Part shown: positions 45,518 through 55,280 of the stretch, in pieces
How the letters are laid out: the number at the start of each line of letters is the position of its first letter
Position numbering within the stretch: the first letter of the stretch is position 1
Source: Shewanella sp. MR-4
GTDB taxonomy: Bacteria; Pseudomonadota; Gammaproteobacteria; Enterobacterales; Shewanellaceae
Length of the DNA stretch: 64,000 nucleotides
NCBI RefSeq assembly: GCF_000014685.1
Contig: NC_008321.1
Span: 2,291,001 to 2,355,000, forward strand
Direction: 5' to 3'
Notes under the pieces: generated by a model
Seen by the model: only the letters and a program-made list of their open reading frames with translations
Database searches by the model: none
What the model was told of the DNA's origin: nothing
Translations under genes and position numbers: made by a program

Positions 45518-46633
45518 TTAGGCTAATAAACTTGCTGGTGCTGTGTACTCAAGATTTAATGCTTGAGCTACTTCTTTACAAACCAGTTTGCCGTGCATCA
45601 CGTTCAAACCGTTTAGTAAGTGTTTGTCTTGTAACAGGGCAGCTTTATAACCTAAGTTAGCTAACTTAAGGATATAAGGCAGAGTCGCGTTATTCAGAGC
45701 AAAAGTTGAAGTGCGGGCAACGGCACCAGGCATGTTTGCCACACAGTAGTGCACTACGTCATCAACGATGTAGGTTGGATCTTGGTGAGTCGTTGCATGT
45801 GAAGTTTCCACACAACCACCTTGGTCGATTGCTACGTCAACGATAGCACTGCCTGGTTTCATGCGTGCAATCATGCTACGAGTCACAAGTTTAGGTGCCG
45901 CAGCACCAGGAATTAATACGCCACCAATCACGAGATCAGCTTCTAATACATGGCGCTCAATTGCGTCGGCAGTAGAGTAAACCGCTTTAACTGCTGAACC
46001 AAATTGTACGTTTAAGCGACGCAGTGCATCGATACTGCGGTCAAGTACGACAACATCAGCGCCCATGCCCACAGCCATTTGTGCTGCATTGGTACCGACC
46101 ATGCCGCCACCGATAATCACAACTTTAGCTGGCTCAACACCAGGTACGCCACCAAGTAACATGCCGCGGCCACCAGAGGATTTCTCTAATGCCATCGCGC
46201 CTGCTTGAATCGACATGCGACCCGCCACTTCTGACATTGGCGCAAGCAGGGGCAGGCCACCACGGTCATCAGTTACGGTTTCATAAGCGATACATACGGC
46301 ACCACTTTTAATTAAATCTTCTGTTTGCGGTAAATCTGGCGCTAAATGCAGATAAGTGAATAAAATCTGGTCATGACGCAGCATAGCGCGTTCAACTGCT
46401 TGAGGCTCTTTTACCTTTACGATCATCTCTGCTTTAGCAAAGACTTCAGCAGCAGTTGCTAATATTTTGGCACCTGCATCAACATAATCCTGATCTGAAA
46501 AACCAATTCCCGTGCCGGCATTAGTTTCTACAAACACTTCGTGACCTTTGATTGTCAATTCGCGAACGCTTGAAGGAACCATACCGACACGATACTCGTG
46601 GTTTTTAATTTCCTTTGGTACACCAATAATCAT
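45518..46633 (-). CDS. ald: Alanine dehydrogenase
   Basis: NAD-dependent interconversion of alanine with pyruvate and ammonia. It has 371 aa, starting MIIGVPKEIKNHEYRVG. The catalytic region FTYLHLAPDLPQ (His) and the nucleotide-binding VVIIGGGMVGTNAAQMAVGMGADV are present. It is divergent from lrp across 180 bp, an arrangement in which Lrp control of ald is plausible. Confidence 0.97.
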   Translation of the reverse strand: MIIGVPKEIKNHEYRVGMVPSSVRELTIKGHEVFVETNAGTGIGFSDQDYVDAGAKILATAAEVFAKAEMIVKVKEPQAVERAMLRHDQILFTYLHLAPDLPQTEDLIKSGAVCIAYETVTDDRGGLPLLAPMSEVAGRMSIQAGAMALEKSSGGRGMLLGGVPGVEPAKVVIIGGGMVGTNAAQMAVGMGADVVVLDRSIDALRRLNVQFGSAVKAVYSTADAIERHVLEADLVIGGVLIPGAAAPKLVTRSMIARMKPGSAIVDVAIDQGGCVETSHATTHQDPTYIVDDVVHYCVANMPGAVARTSTFALNNATLPYILKLANLGYKAALLQDKHLLNGLNVMHGKLVCKEVAQALNLEYTAPASLLA

Positions 46634-46813
46634 TTTTGAGCCTCAATTGCCTGAAAAACCCACTTTTAATGGGCATAATTGTTATTTTATCGTGACCTGA
46701 ACGTGATTAATTCAGGGATATCTAGTATAGTATCGGCGACGCAGTTTATGCTGCTGAACTTTTGACATACGTAGAATAAAATGTTGTTTTAGTGATAAAG
46801 CAAGGTTAAATAA

Positions 46814-47320
46814 ATGGCATATAATAAAAAGAGTCCTGTAAAAGACTTGGATCGCATCGATCGCAACATTCTTAATGAATTACAAATTGATGGACGCATT
46901 TCAAATGTGGAACTATCTAAAAGAGTTGGATTAAGTCCGACTCCGTGTTTAGAAAGAGTGAAACGGCTCGAAAAGCAAGGATATATCAATGGCTATACCG
47001 CCTTGGTCAATCCTCATTTCTTGGGTGCATCCCTACTGGTATTCGTGGAAATCACGTTGAGCCGTGATACTCCCGAAGTATTTGATAAGTTTAATCGCGC
47101 TGTGCAACTGTTAGATGATATTCAAGAGTGTCATCTGGTTTCTGGTGACTTTGACTACTTATTGAAGACACGTGTTTCTGATATGTCAGCTTACCGCCGT
47201 TTACTCGGTGAGACGCTGCTGAAATTACCTTCAGTCTCCGATACCCGTACTTACGTGGTGATGGAAGAAGTGAAACACACCAGTCGCGTCGCAATAAACC
47301 ACTTGCTCTCCGATATTTAA
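46814..47320 (+). CDS. lrp: Leucine-responsive regulatory protein
   Basis: Global regulator of amino-acid metabolism. It has 168 aa: an HTH domain (DRIDRNILNELQIDGRISNVEL, RVGLSPTPCLERVKRLE) and an AsnC/RAM ligand domain (GDFDYLLKTRVSDMSAYRRL). Nearly identical in layout to E. coli Lrp. AAGGTTAAATAA precedes the ATG. Terminator follows. Confidence 0.97.
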   Translation: MAYNKKSPVKDLDRIDRNILNELQIDGRISNVELSKRVGLSPTPCLERVKRLEKQGYINGYTALVNPHFLGASLLVFVEITLSRDTPEVFDKFNRAVQLLDDIQECHLVSGDFDYLLKTRVSDMSAYRRLLGETLLKLPSVSDTRTYVVMEEVKHTSRVAINHLLSDI

Positions 47321-47336
47321 TACCCTGAACGTTTTC

Positions 47337-47360
47337 AATAAGGGGCTTAGGCCCCTTATT
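47337..47360 (+). terminator. Intrinsic terminator after lrp
   Basis: AATAAGGGGC/GCCCCTTATT with a TTAG loop and TATT following, 16 nt after the lrp stop. Confidence 0.85.
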
Positions 47361-47641
47361 TATTCCAGTGTAAGTCGTTTCGAACACAATGATCACCTTG
47401 CTTTGCCCTTAGGTTTGCCAGCTTAGGGGCATATTTTTATCTCGCATTTATCTTAAATAAATGCAGCAAATTGGTTGTGTAATAACCAGTTAGTGCGCAA
47501 AAGCTTGGCTTTATGTCGTTAGCGCCGTTTTTTTGTCTTGCACCAGTAATTCTTAGGATAAAAACGCCCTAAGATGCTCCACATTTAGTGGGATTCTGGT
47601 ATCGTTAGCCCACCTGTTTTCATTTTTATGGATTAAGTCGT
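47361..47641. other. Intergenic region lrp/ftsK
   Basis: 281 bp. The ftsK promoter is expected here. No gene, repeat or clear operator was recognised. Confidence 0.35.
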
Positions 47642-50386
47642 TTGTCTCAAGGAAATAGTGTACGCACGCTCTCAGGGCTGCAGCGTCTGCTCGAAGGCGG
47701 ACTCATCATTTGCTGTGTTTTAGCCACCTATATTTTGCTTGCCTTAACCAGTTTTAGTCCGTCGGATCCGGGCTGGAGCCAGTCTCATTTTCAAGGCGAT
47801 ATCAAAAACTGGACGGGGGCAGTCGGGGCGTGGATTGCCGACATTCTGCTGTACTTTTTTGGCGTCACTGCTTACATCATGCCGATCATTGTGGCCTCCA
47901 CAGGTTGGCTGCTTTTCAAACGCGCCCATGATTTATTGGAAATTGACTACTTTTCAGTCGCACTGCGCATCATAGGTTTTCTACTGCTTATTCTTGGTTT
48001 TTCAGCATTAGCCAGCATGAATGCCAATAATATCTATGAGTTTTCCGCAGGTGGCGTGGCAGGGGATGTTATCGGCCAAGCCATGTTGCCGTATTTTAAT
48101 AAGCTCGGTACGACCTTGTTGCTGCTGTGCTTTTTAGGCTCGGGCTTTACGCTCTTAACTGGGATCAGCTGGTTGACTGTGGTCGAGAAGGTCGGCTTTG
48201 CCTCCATTTGGTGTTTTAGAAAGCTCAAACGTCTGCCGCAGGCGTTAAAACGCGAGCGTGAAACCGAAGATACCCGCGGTTTTATGACGGTCGTTGATAA
48301 GTTTAAACAGCGCCGTGACTCACAGCATCAGCTTGAAAAAGCCCGGGTGCGTGAGCCAGAGGTGGCACCGAGTCGTATCTTCACGACTCGCCCCGCGAAG
48401 GAAGAAGAGGTCAGCGACGAAATCATCACCGAAGCAAGCACAGGTAAGGGCAAGCTGTCGGCGCTCGCGAAAATCTTAAGTTTAAACAGCAATAAAACCA
48501 AGGCTGAACCTAAAGGCCTGCAAAGAGTTGAGCCCCAATTAGATCAAGCCAGTGCCGTGGCTGAGCATGGTCATTTTGAAGCGCCGCCTTGGGTCGCCAA
48601 GCCTAAAGAGGCCGAGTTAGATTTAGATGATGAAACTGAGTTCAAGGCGCACGTTTTCGAAGATGAAGATGACGATGAACCCGTATTCCATCGTGAAACC
48701 ATGCTCGATGATGAGGTTGAAGACGAATTAGGTTTCAACGATGATGATGTCATCGATTTTGATACTAAGGCCTCAACGGGCGCAGTGACTCAGGCGCAAC
48801 GTCAAAAAGAAGCGCCAAAGGCGAAGATTGTCGATGGCATTGTGGTCTTACCGGGACAAGAAGATAAACCTGTTCCAGCAAAACCTATGGATCCGTTGCC
48901 AAGCATCAGCTTGCTGGATGTGCCTAATCGTAAAAAGAATCCGATAAGCCCTGAGGAATTAGAGCAAGTAGCCCGCTTAGTCGAGGCCAAGCTTGCCGAC
49001 TTTAACATTGTGGCCACTGTAGTGGGGGTTTATCCCGGTCCTGTGATCACCCGTTTTGAGCTAGATTTAGCGCCAGGTATTAAAGCCTCGAAGATTTCAA
49101 ACCTTGCCAACGACCTAGCGCGTTCGCTACTGGCCGAGCGTGTGCGTGTGGTTGAAGTCATTCCGGGTAAATCCTATGTGGGTCTCGAACTGCCAAACAA
49201 GTTCCGCGAAACCGTGTACATGCGCGATGTGCTCGATTGCGAAGCTTTTACCGAGAGCAAATCGAACCTGACCATGGTGCTTGGCCAAGACATTTCCGGC
49301 GAGCCTGTAGTGGTTGATTTAGGCAAAATGCCGCACTTACTGGTAGCCGGTACCACAGGTTCGGGTAAATCGGTCGGGGTGAACGTGATGATCACCAGCT
49401 TATTGTATAAGTCTGGCCCTGAAGATGTTCGCTTTATCATGATCGACCCGAAAATGCTGGAATTATCGGTTTATGAAGGCATCCCACATTTACTCTGTGA
49501 AGTGGTTACCGACATGAAAGAAGCGGCCAATGCGCTGCGCTGGTGTGTGGGTGAGATGGAGCGCCGCTACAAGCTAATGTCTATGATGGGCGTTCGTAAC
49601 ATCAAGGGATATAACGCGAAGATTGCCGAAGCGAAAGCGAATGGCGAAGTGATTTTAGACCCCATGTGGAAGTCATCTGACAGCATGGAGCCAGAGGCGC
49701 CAGCCTTAGATAAACTGCCATCGATTGTGGTTGTCGTCGACGAATTTGCTGACATGATGATGATTGTCGGTAAGAAAGTGGAAGAACTGATCGCCCGTAT
49801 CGCCCAAAAGGCCCGTGCTGCGGGTATCCATTTAATCCTCGCGACCCAACGTCCATCGGTGGATGTGATCACGGGCTTAATTAAGGCCAACATCCCGACA
49901 CGGATGGCCTTCCAAGTGTCTTCCCGTATCGACTCCCGTACCATTTTGGATCAGCAGGGCGCTGAAACCTTATTGGGCATGGGTGACATGCTGTATTTAC
50001 CACCCGGAACTGCGGTGCCAAACCGTGTTCATGGTGCCTTTATCGATGACCATGAAGTTCACCGTGTGGTGGCCGATTGGTGTGCCCGTGGTAAGCCACA
50101 ATACATTGATGAGATCCTCAATGGTGTGAGTGAAGGCGAACAAGTGCTCTTGCCGGGTGAAACCGCCGAATCCGATGAAGAATACGATCCGCTTTACGAT
50201 GAGGCCGTCGCCTTCGTGACCGAAACTCGCCGCGGTTCAATTTCGAGCGTGCAGCGTAAATTTAAGATTGGTTATAACCGCGCCGCGCGTATTATCGAAC
50301 AAATGGAAATGCAGGGTGTGGTCTCGGCGCAGGGCCATAATGGTAACCGCGAAGTGCTGGCACCGCCGGCCCCGAAACACTATTAA
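47642..50386 (+). CDS. ftsK: DNA translocase FtsK
   Basis: Septum-anchored pump that segregates chromosome termini and activates XerCD at dif. It has 914 aa: four hydrophobic segments within the first 190 residues, a variable acidic linker (about 200-400, e.g. DDETEFKAHVFEDEDDDEP), then the motor with Walker A GTTGSGKSVG (from 570) and VVVVDEFADMMM. A C-terminal winged-helix gamma domain (SISSVQRKFKIGYNRAARII) reads KOPS. The start is a TTG at 47642, consistent with the family N-terminus. lolA follows 69 nt later. Confidence 0.97.
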   Translation: MSQGNSVRTLSGLQRLLEGGLIICCVLATYILLALTSFSPSDPGWSQSHFQGDIKNWTGAVGAWIADILLYFFGVTAYIMPIIVASTGWLLFKRAHDLLEIDYFSVALRIIGFLLLILGFSALASMNANNIYEFSAGGVAGDVIGQAMLPYFNKLGTTLLLLCFLGSGFTLLTGISWLTVVEKVGFASIWCFRKLKRLPQALKRERETEDTRGFMTVVDKFKQRRDSQHQLEKARVREPEVAPSRIFTTRPAKEEEVSDEIITEASTGKGKLSALAKILSLNSNKTKAEPKGLQRVEPQLDQASAVAEHGHFEAPPWVAKPKEAELDLDDETEFKAHVFEDEDDDEPVFHRETMLDDEVEDELGFNDDDVIDFDTKASTGAVTQAQRQKEAPKAKIVDGIVVLPGQEDKPVPAKPMDPLPSISLLDVPNRKKNPISPEELEQVARLVEAKLADFNIVATVVGVYPGPVITRFELDLAPGIKASKISNLANDLARSLLAERVRVVEVIPGKSYVGLELPNKFRETVYMRDVLDCEAFTESKSNLTMVLGQDISGEPVVVDLGKMPHLLVAGTTGSGKSVGVNVMITSLLYKSGPEDVRFIMIDPKMLELSVYEGIPHLLCEVVTDMKEAANALRWCVGEMERRYKLMSMMGVRNIKGYNAKIAEAKANGEVILDPMWKSSDSMEPEAPALDKLPSIVVVVDEFADMMMIVGKKVEELIARIAQKARAAGIHLILATQRPSVDVITGLIKANIPTRMAFQVSSRIDSRTILDQQGAETLLGMGDMLYLPPGTAVPNRVHGAFIDDHEVHRVVADWCARGKPQYIDEILNGVSEGEQVLLPGETAESDEEYDPLYDEAVAFVTETRRGSISSVQRKFKIGYNRAARIIEQMEMQGVVSAQGHNGNREVLAPPAPKHY

Positions 50387-50455
50387 TGTTAAGCTAGATG
50401 TCAGTTTGAACTCGCCATAATGCGGCGAGTTCAACTTTTAGTCCAAAGGATACCT

Positions 50456-51076
50456 ATGAAAAAACTGTTGTGTGCTGTGTTGTTATCACCATTGTTATAC
50501 AGCAATGCAGTATTGGCCGATGACGCAAAGCAATTACGCGAAACCTTAAACGGCACTGAGTCACTCAAGGCCGATTTCAAGCAAACCGTTACCGATATCA
50601 ATAAAAAGGTCATCCAAACGGGCGCGGGTGTATTCGCACTGGCCCATCCAAACCAGTTTTATTGGCATTTAACCGCGCCCGATGAATCCCAAATTGTCGC
50701 CGACGGTAAAGATTTATGGATCTACAATCCCTTCGCCGAAGAAGTGGTGATTATGGATTTTGCTGAAGCCATTAATGCATCGCCCATCGCCTTATTGGTG
50801 CACCGCGATGACGCCACTTGGTCGCAATATAGCGTGACCAAAAAGCAAGACTGTTATGAAATCAAACCTAAGTCCACGGATGCGGGAATCACCTCGGTCA
50901 ATGTCTGTTTTAACAAAGGTACACTGAATAAATTTAATGTGCTCGATGATAAAGGCAACCTGAGCCAATTTGACCTGAGTAACCAACACAGCATTAACGC
51001 CGCAGATAAAGCGCTGTTTAAGTTTGTGTTGCCAGAAAACGTTGATGTGGATGATCAACGTCTTAAAACCCAATAG
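50456..51076 (+). CDS. lolA: Outer-membrane lipoprotein carrier LolA
   Basis: Periplasmic chaperone that ferries lipoproteins from LolCDE to LolB. Start at 50456 (MKKLLCAVLL) after AAAGGATACCT, 206 aa with a signal peptide ending in SNAVLADD. QTGAGVFALAHPNQFYWHL and DLWIYNPFAEEVVI are typical. It follows ftsK and precedes rarA by 8 nt, the usual order. Confidence 0.96.
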   Translation: MKKLLCAVLLSPLLYSNAVLADDAKQLRETLNGTESLKADFKQTVTDINKKVIQTGAGVFALAHPNQFYWHLTAPDESQIVADGKDLWIYNPFAEEVVIMDFAEAINASPIALLVHRDDATWSQYSVTKKQDCYEIKPKSTDAGITSVNVCFNKGTLNKFNVLDDKGNLSQFDLSNQHSINAADKALFKFVLPENVDVDDQRLKTQ

Positions 51077-51084
51077 GTTAGCGC

Positions 51085-52416
51085 GTGAGCAGTTTATCGT
51101 TTAATTTTGCGCCTGATTTTCGTCCATTAGCCGCGCGTATGCGGCCAAGGACGATTGCCGAGTATATGGGTCAAGCCCATTTGTTGGGGGAAGGCCAACC
51201 ACTGCGCCAAGCATTAGAAGCGGGCCGTGCCCATTCGATGATGTTATGGGGACCACCGGGCACAGGTAAAACGACACTTGCCGAACTTATTGCCCATTAT
51301 TCCAATGCCCATGTTGAACGCATCTCGGCGGTTACCTCGGGTGTAAAAGACATTCGCGCCGCCATCGAGCAGGCCCAAGCCGTTGCCCAATCCCGTGGAC
51401 AACGCACTTTACTGTTTGTCGACGAAGTGCATCGCTTTAATAAGAGTCAACAGGACGCCTTTTTGCCCTTCATTGAAGATGGCACTGTGATTTTTATTGG
51501 GGCGACCACTGAAAACCCTTCATTTGAAATCAATAACGCTTTACTGTCGCGGGCACGTGTCTATCTTATCAAGCGCTTAAGCCAAGACGAGATAGTACAT
51601 ATCATCACCCAAGCCTTAACGGATACCGAGCGTGGTTTAGGGCAGCGTCAGTTAGTCATGCCAACGGATGTGCTCAATAAGCTGGCGCAGCTCTGTGACG
51701 GCGATGCGCGCAAGGCGCTAAACTTGCTTGAGTTGATGAGCGATATGGTGGCCGATAGCGGCAGTTTTACCACAGAGATGCTGGTACAAGTCGCCGGCCA
51801 TCAAGTGGCGGGGTTCGATAAAAACGGCGATCAGTTTTACGATTTGATTTCGGCGGTACACAAATCGATTCGTGGCTCGGCGCCCGATGCCGCGCTGTAT
51901 TGGTTCTGCCGCATTCTAGAAGGCGGCGGCGATCCGTTATATGTCGCCAGACGCTTATTAGCCATAGCCTCGGAAGATGTGGGTAATGCCGATCCTAATG
52001 CCATGACAGTCGCGCTCAATGCCTGGGATTGTTTCCACCGCGTAGGACCCGCCGAAGGTGAGCGGGCGATTGCCCAAGCGATTGTGTATTTAGCCAGCGC
52101 GCCTAAGAGTAATGCCGTTTACACCGCCTTTAAAGCTGCGAGGGCGCTCGCCCGCGAAACGGGCCAAGAGGCAGTGCCTTATCATCTGCGCAATGCGCCG
52201 ACCAAACTCATGGCGGAAATGGGCTTTGGCGCCGAATATCGCTATGCCCACGATGAACCCAATGCCTATGCCAGTGGCGAGAATTATTTCCCCGAATCCT
52301 TACAAGCATCGCAATTTTATTTCCCGACCGAACGCGGATTTGAGAAGCGGATTAAGGACAAATTGGCGCAATTAGCGCAATTAGATCAAGCCAGTGGGAG
52401 AAAAAGGTATGAATAA
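51085..52416 (+). CDS. rarA: Replication-associated recombination protein A (AAA+ ATPase)
   Basis: MgsA/RarA acts at stalled replication forks and is related to clamp loaders. It has 443 aa with Walker A GPPGTGKTT (56-64), Walker B LLFVDEVHRFNKSQQDAFLP and sensor IGATTENPSFE. The C-terminal tetramerisation part contains YLASAPKSNAVYTAF. A GTG start follows AGG. Confidence 0.96.
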   Translation: MSSLSFNFAPDFRPLAARMRPRTIAEYMGQAHLLGEGQPLRQALEAGRAHSMMLWGPPGTGKTTLAELIAHYSNAHVERISAVTSGVKDIRAAIEQAQAVAQSRGQRTLLFVDEVHRFNKSQQDAFLPFIEDGTVIFIGATTENPSFEINNALLSRARVYLIKRLSQDEIVHIITQALTDTERGLGQRQLVMPTDVLNKLAQLCDGDARKALNLLELMSDMVADSGSFTTEMLVQVAGHQVAGFDKNGDQFYDLISAVHKSIRGSAPDAALYWFCRILEGGGDPLYVARRLLAIASEDVGNADPNAMTVALNAWDCFHRVGPAEGERAIAQAIVYLASAPKSNAVYTAFKAARALARETGQEAVPYHLRNAPTKLMAEMGFGAEYRYAHDEPNAYASGENYFPESLQASQFYFPTERGFEKRIKDKLAQLAQLDQASGRKRYE

Positions 52417-52783
52417 TCTCCTACTTGTGGCCTTGGGTGGTTCCATTGGTGCGGTTTTTCGCTATCTTATTTCAATATTCATGATCCAAGTATTTGGCAG
52501 CAGTTTTCCTTTTGGTACACTGTTGGTCAATGTCCTCGGTTCATTTTTAATGGGCGTCATTTACGCACTGGGACAAATGAGTCATATCAGCCCAGAACTC
52601 AAAGCCCTGATCGGCGTTGGCCTGTTAGGCGCTTTGACAACGTTTTCAACTTTCTCAAACGAAACTTTATTGCTGATGCAAGAAGGAGATTGGTTGAAGG
52701 CGGCTTTGAATGTGGTGTTGAACCTAAGTCTATGTTTGTTTATGGTTTACTTAGGCCAACAACTGGTTTTTTCTCGCATTTAA
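52409..52783 (+). CDS. crcB: Fluoride exporter CrcB/FluC
   Basis: Small dual-topology membrane channel for fluoride. Start at 52409 (MNNLLLVALGGS) after AAAAAGG, overlapping rarA by 8 nt. Of its 124 aa, GGSIGAVFRYL, NVLGSFLMG and TTFSTFSNETLLL (the Phe-box/Thr track) are typical. No fluoride riboswitch is present; it sits inside an operon. Confidence 0.95.
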   Translation: MNNLLLVALGGSIGAVFRYLISIFMIQVFGSSFPFGTLLVNVLGSFLMGVIYALGQMSHISPELKALIGVGLLGALTTFSTFSNETLLLMQEGDWLKAALNVVLNLSLCLFMVYLGQQLVFSRI

Positions 52784-52801
52784 CTATTAAGAATATATCA
52801 C

Positions 52802-54088
52802 ATGTTAGATCCTAAATTTTTGCGCAACGAATTAGCAGTTACCGCTGAGCGATTAGCTACCCGTGGTTTTATTTTAGATGTCGCTCATCTCACTCAATTA
52901 GAAGAAAAACGTAAGTCACTGCAAGTGGCGACTGAAGAGTTACAAGCTTCGCGTAATGCTATTTCCAAGTCCATCGGACAAGCAAAAGCCCGCGGCGAAG
53001 ATGTGGATGCCATCATGGCGCAGGTTGGCGATTTAGGTGCGCAATTAGATGCGAAGAAAGTCGAGCTGGCTGCGGTACTTGAAGAAGTGAACGCGATTGC
53101 CATGTCGATGCCAAACCTGCCGGATGAGTCTGCGCCTATAGGTGCTGACGAGACTGAAAACGTTGAAATCCGTCGTTGGGGCACACCACGCAGCTTCGAT
53201 TTCCCTGTTAAAGATCATATCGACTTAGGTGAAGGCCTAAACGGTTTAGATTTTAAGAGCGCCGTGAAAATCACTGGCTCACGCTTTATCGTGATGAAAG
53301 GCCAAATCGCCCGTTTAAACCGCGCATTAGGTCAGTTCATGTTAGATCTGCACACTACTGAGCACGGTTATACCGAAGCTTACGTGCCATTACTGGTTAA
53401 CGAAGCAAGCTTACTGGGTACAGGCCAATTGCCTAAGTTTGGTGAAGACTTGTTCCACACTAAACCTGCGACCGAAGAAGGCCAAGGTTTAAGCCTGATC
53501 CCAACCGCAGAAGTGCCATTAACGAACTTAGTGCGTGACAGCATTGTCGATGAAGACGAATTACCGATTAAGTTAACCGCGCATACCGCCTGTTTCCGCA
53601 GTGAAGCTGGCTCATACGGTAAAGATACCCGTGGTCTTATCCGTCAGCACCAATTCGATAAAGTGGAATTAGTGCAACTGGTTAAGCCTGAAGACTCAAT
53701 GGCGGCGCTCGAAGCACTAACGGGCCACGCTGAAACCGTACTGCAACGCCTCGGTCTGCCATACCGCACTGTGATCCTGTGTACCGGTGACATGGGCTTT
53801 GGTTCAAGCAAAACCTACGATATCGAAGTGTGGTTACCAGGCCAAAACACTTACCGCGAGATTTCTTCATGTTCAAACATGAAAGACTTCCAAGCCCGTC
53901 GTATGCAAGCCCGTTACCGCGTTAAGGCCGATAACAAGCCAGCCTTGCTGCACACCTTAAACGGCTCAGGCCTAGCGGTAGGTCGTACGTTAGTTGCGAT
54001 TTTAGAAAACTATCAAAATGCCGATGGTAGCGTGACCATTCCAGAAGCTCTGCGTCCATACATGGGCGGACTGACTCAGATCGGTTAA
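52802..54088 (+). CDS. serS: Seryl-tRNA synthetase
   Basis: Charges tRNA-Ser and tRNA-Sec. It has 428 aa: an N-terminal coiled-coil arm (about 25-100, EEKRKSLQVATEELQASR), then class II motifs FRSEAGSYGKDTRGLIRQHQ, VELVQLV and the C-terminal NGSGLAVGRTLVAILENYQ. The last large gene of the ftsK-lolA-rarA-crcB-serS string. Confidence 0.98.
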   Translation: MLDPKFLRNELAVTAERLATRGFILDVAHLTQLEEKRKSLQVATEELQASRNAISKSIGQAKARGEDVDAIMAQVGDLGAQLDAKKVELAAVLEEVNAIAMSMPNLPDESAPIGADETENVEIRRWGTPRSFDFPVKDHIDLGEGLNGLDFKSAVKITGSRFIVMKGQIARLNRALGQFMLDLHTTEHGYTEAYVPLLVNEASLLGTGQLPKFGEDLFHTKPATEEGQGLSLIPTAEVPLTNLVRDSIVDEDELPIKLTAHTACFRSEAGSYGKDTRGLIRQHQFDKVELVQLVKPEDSMAALEALTGHAETVLQRLGLPYRTVILCTGDMGFGSSKTYDIEVWLPGQNTYREISSCSNMKDFQARRMQARYRVKADNKPALLHTLNGSGLAVGRTLVAILENYQNADGSVTIPEALRPYMGGLTQIG

Positions 54089-54106
54089 TTGGCGTAACAC
54101 AACACC

Positions 54107-54229
54107 ATGGATAAAGGTCAACGTTATCTTCGTTGGCTTTCCTACACCGCTGTCATCGCCGTGTTTTGCGCTGTGATGTTGGCCACCCTAGGTAAAGCCG
54201 TCTGGGTTGTGTTAGAAAACGTGAAATAG
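54107..54229 (+). CDS. Possible 40-aa single-pass membrane protein
   Basis: ATG at 54107, stop TAG at 54227-54229. Translation: MDKGQRYLRWLSYTAVIAVF then CAVMLATLGKAVWVVLENVK, a basic N-terminus and one hydrophobic helix. No good ribosome site. It fills the gap between serS and the terminator, which is unusual for non-coding sequence here. No family recognised; could be chance. Confidence 0.4.
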   Translation: MDKGQRYLRWLSYTAVIAVFCAVMLATLGKAVWVVLENVK

Positions 54230-54242
54230 CACGACTCAAATA

Positions 54243-54275
54243 AAAAGGTATATTCCACTGGAATATACCTTTTTT
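54243..54275. terminator. Terminator serS / tusE, bidirectional
   Basis: AAAAGGTATATTCCA/TGGAATATACCTTTT with a short centre and T6 on the plus strand, A-rich flank on the other. Confidence 0.9.
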
Positions 54276-54296
54276 GTTAGCAGAAGTGATTAAACC

Positions 54297-54635
54297 TTAA
54301 ATACACTTGGCAGGTTTAGGCAGGCCCGCAATCTTTGTCGCCTGTTTGGCAGGACCAACCGGAAAGAGGGTATAGAGGTACTTGGAGTTACCTTTATCCG
54401 GCCCTAAGGCTTGTCCAATAGCTTTAACTAACACCCTGATCGCAGGGCTGGTTTTATATTCCAGATAAAAATCTCGAACAAAGTGGATCACTTCCCAGTG
54501 GGCACTGGTCAGTTCAATCTGTTCTTCTTGGGCTAACAGCGGCGCCATATCCGGCTGCCAGTCGGCGATATTCTTTAAATAACCTTGATGGTCGCGCTCA
54601 ATTTCGACGCCATTGAATATAAGCGGATTTACCAC
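54297..54635 (-). CDS. tusE: Sulfurtransferase TusE (DsrC family)
   Basis: Accepts sulfur from TusBCD and passes it to MnmA for 2-thiolation of tRNA wobble uridine. It has 112 aa; the swinging-arm cysteine is the penultimate residue (PAKCI). HWEVIHFVRDFYLEYKTSPAIR is the family core. A GTG start overlaps the tusB end by 7 nt. Confidence 0.95.
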   Translation of the reverse strand: MVNPLIFNGVEIERDHQGYLKNIADWQPDMAPLLAQEEQIELTSAHWEVIHFVRDFYLEYKTSPAIRVLVKAIGQALGPDKGNSKYLYTLFPVGPAKQATKIAGLPKPAKCI

Positions 54636-54910
54636 GTGATCACCTTATCGTGCTGCAAAGATTGAGCGACAAACTCGTTGTAATCAATTTGACTAATGTT
54701 TTTAAGACGTTCCGTTAAGCCGCGGGCGATGACATCGTCCTTCAGCACCATCACCTTAAAGGGCGATAGCGCCATGGCCCATTGGCGCAGTAATAATGCG
54801 TTAACGCCATCGCTTGAGAGTAAAATCGCATCCTCTTTGCAAGCATAACGCAGGCAAAGTTTGAGGGCATTGTCTCGGCTAGGCGAGGTTTGGATATGAT
54901 GTAAAATCAT
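54629..54910 (-). CDS. tusB: Sulfur relay protein TusB (DsrH)
   Basis: Subunit of the TusBCD sulfur-carrier complex. 93 aa, MILHHIQTSPSRDNALKLC...AILLSSDGVNALL. Start overlaps the tusC stop (TAATG). Confidence 0.92.
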   Translation of the reverse strand: MILHHIQTSPSRDNALKLCLRYACKEDAILLSSDGVNALLLRQWAMALSPFKVMVLKDDVIARGLTERLKNISQIDYNEFVAQSLQHDKVITW

Positions 54911-55266
54911 TAGAATACTAAGACCTCATCGACGGCTTTTAAGTGAGCCGAGATGGCTTCATCGTTTAAGATAGTCACCGGAATCGACAGCAAGCCATGG
55001 CTTAAGCCGTAGTCACCTAAGGACTGTTTGCAGGCGAACACTGATTCGATGTCGTACAGCGGGAGCGCTTTTAGCGCGGCGAGGTAATCTTTTCCGCCGA
55101 TAAGCTCGGGTTGTTGGTCTTTTAGCAGATGCAACACGCCTTCATCGACAAACACTAAACTCACTTCTTGCTCAAAGCTGGCGCTTAACAGGGCAAAGTC
55201 TAAGGCTTCGCGGCCCTTAGTGGTGCCATGGGGCGCGCTTCGGAACAATATACAGATTTTTTTCAT
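54910..55266 (-). CDS. tusC: Sulfur relay protein TusC (DsrF)
   Basis: Subunit of TusBCD. 118 aa; MKKICILFRSAPHGTTKGREALD start and VFACKQSLGDYGL with the conserved cysteine region. GGAAATGTT precedes the ATG; 14 nt after tusD. Confidence 0.93.
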   Translation of the reverse strand: MKKICILFRSAPHGTTKGREALDFALLSASFEQEVSLVFVDEGVLHLLKDQQPELIGGKDYLAALKALPLYDIESVFACKQSLGDYGLSHGLLSIPVTILNDEAISAHLKAVDEVLVF

Positions 55267-55280
55267 AACATTTCCGAAGC

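Noticed and set aside
46634..46813. Lrp box between ald and lrp
   Set aside because: CAGTTTATGCTG has some symmetry but is too short and too far from the 15-bp Lrp consensus to list; Lrp control remains only plausible by context.
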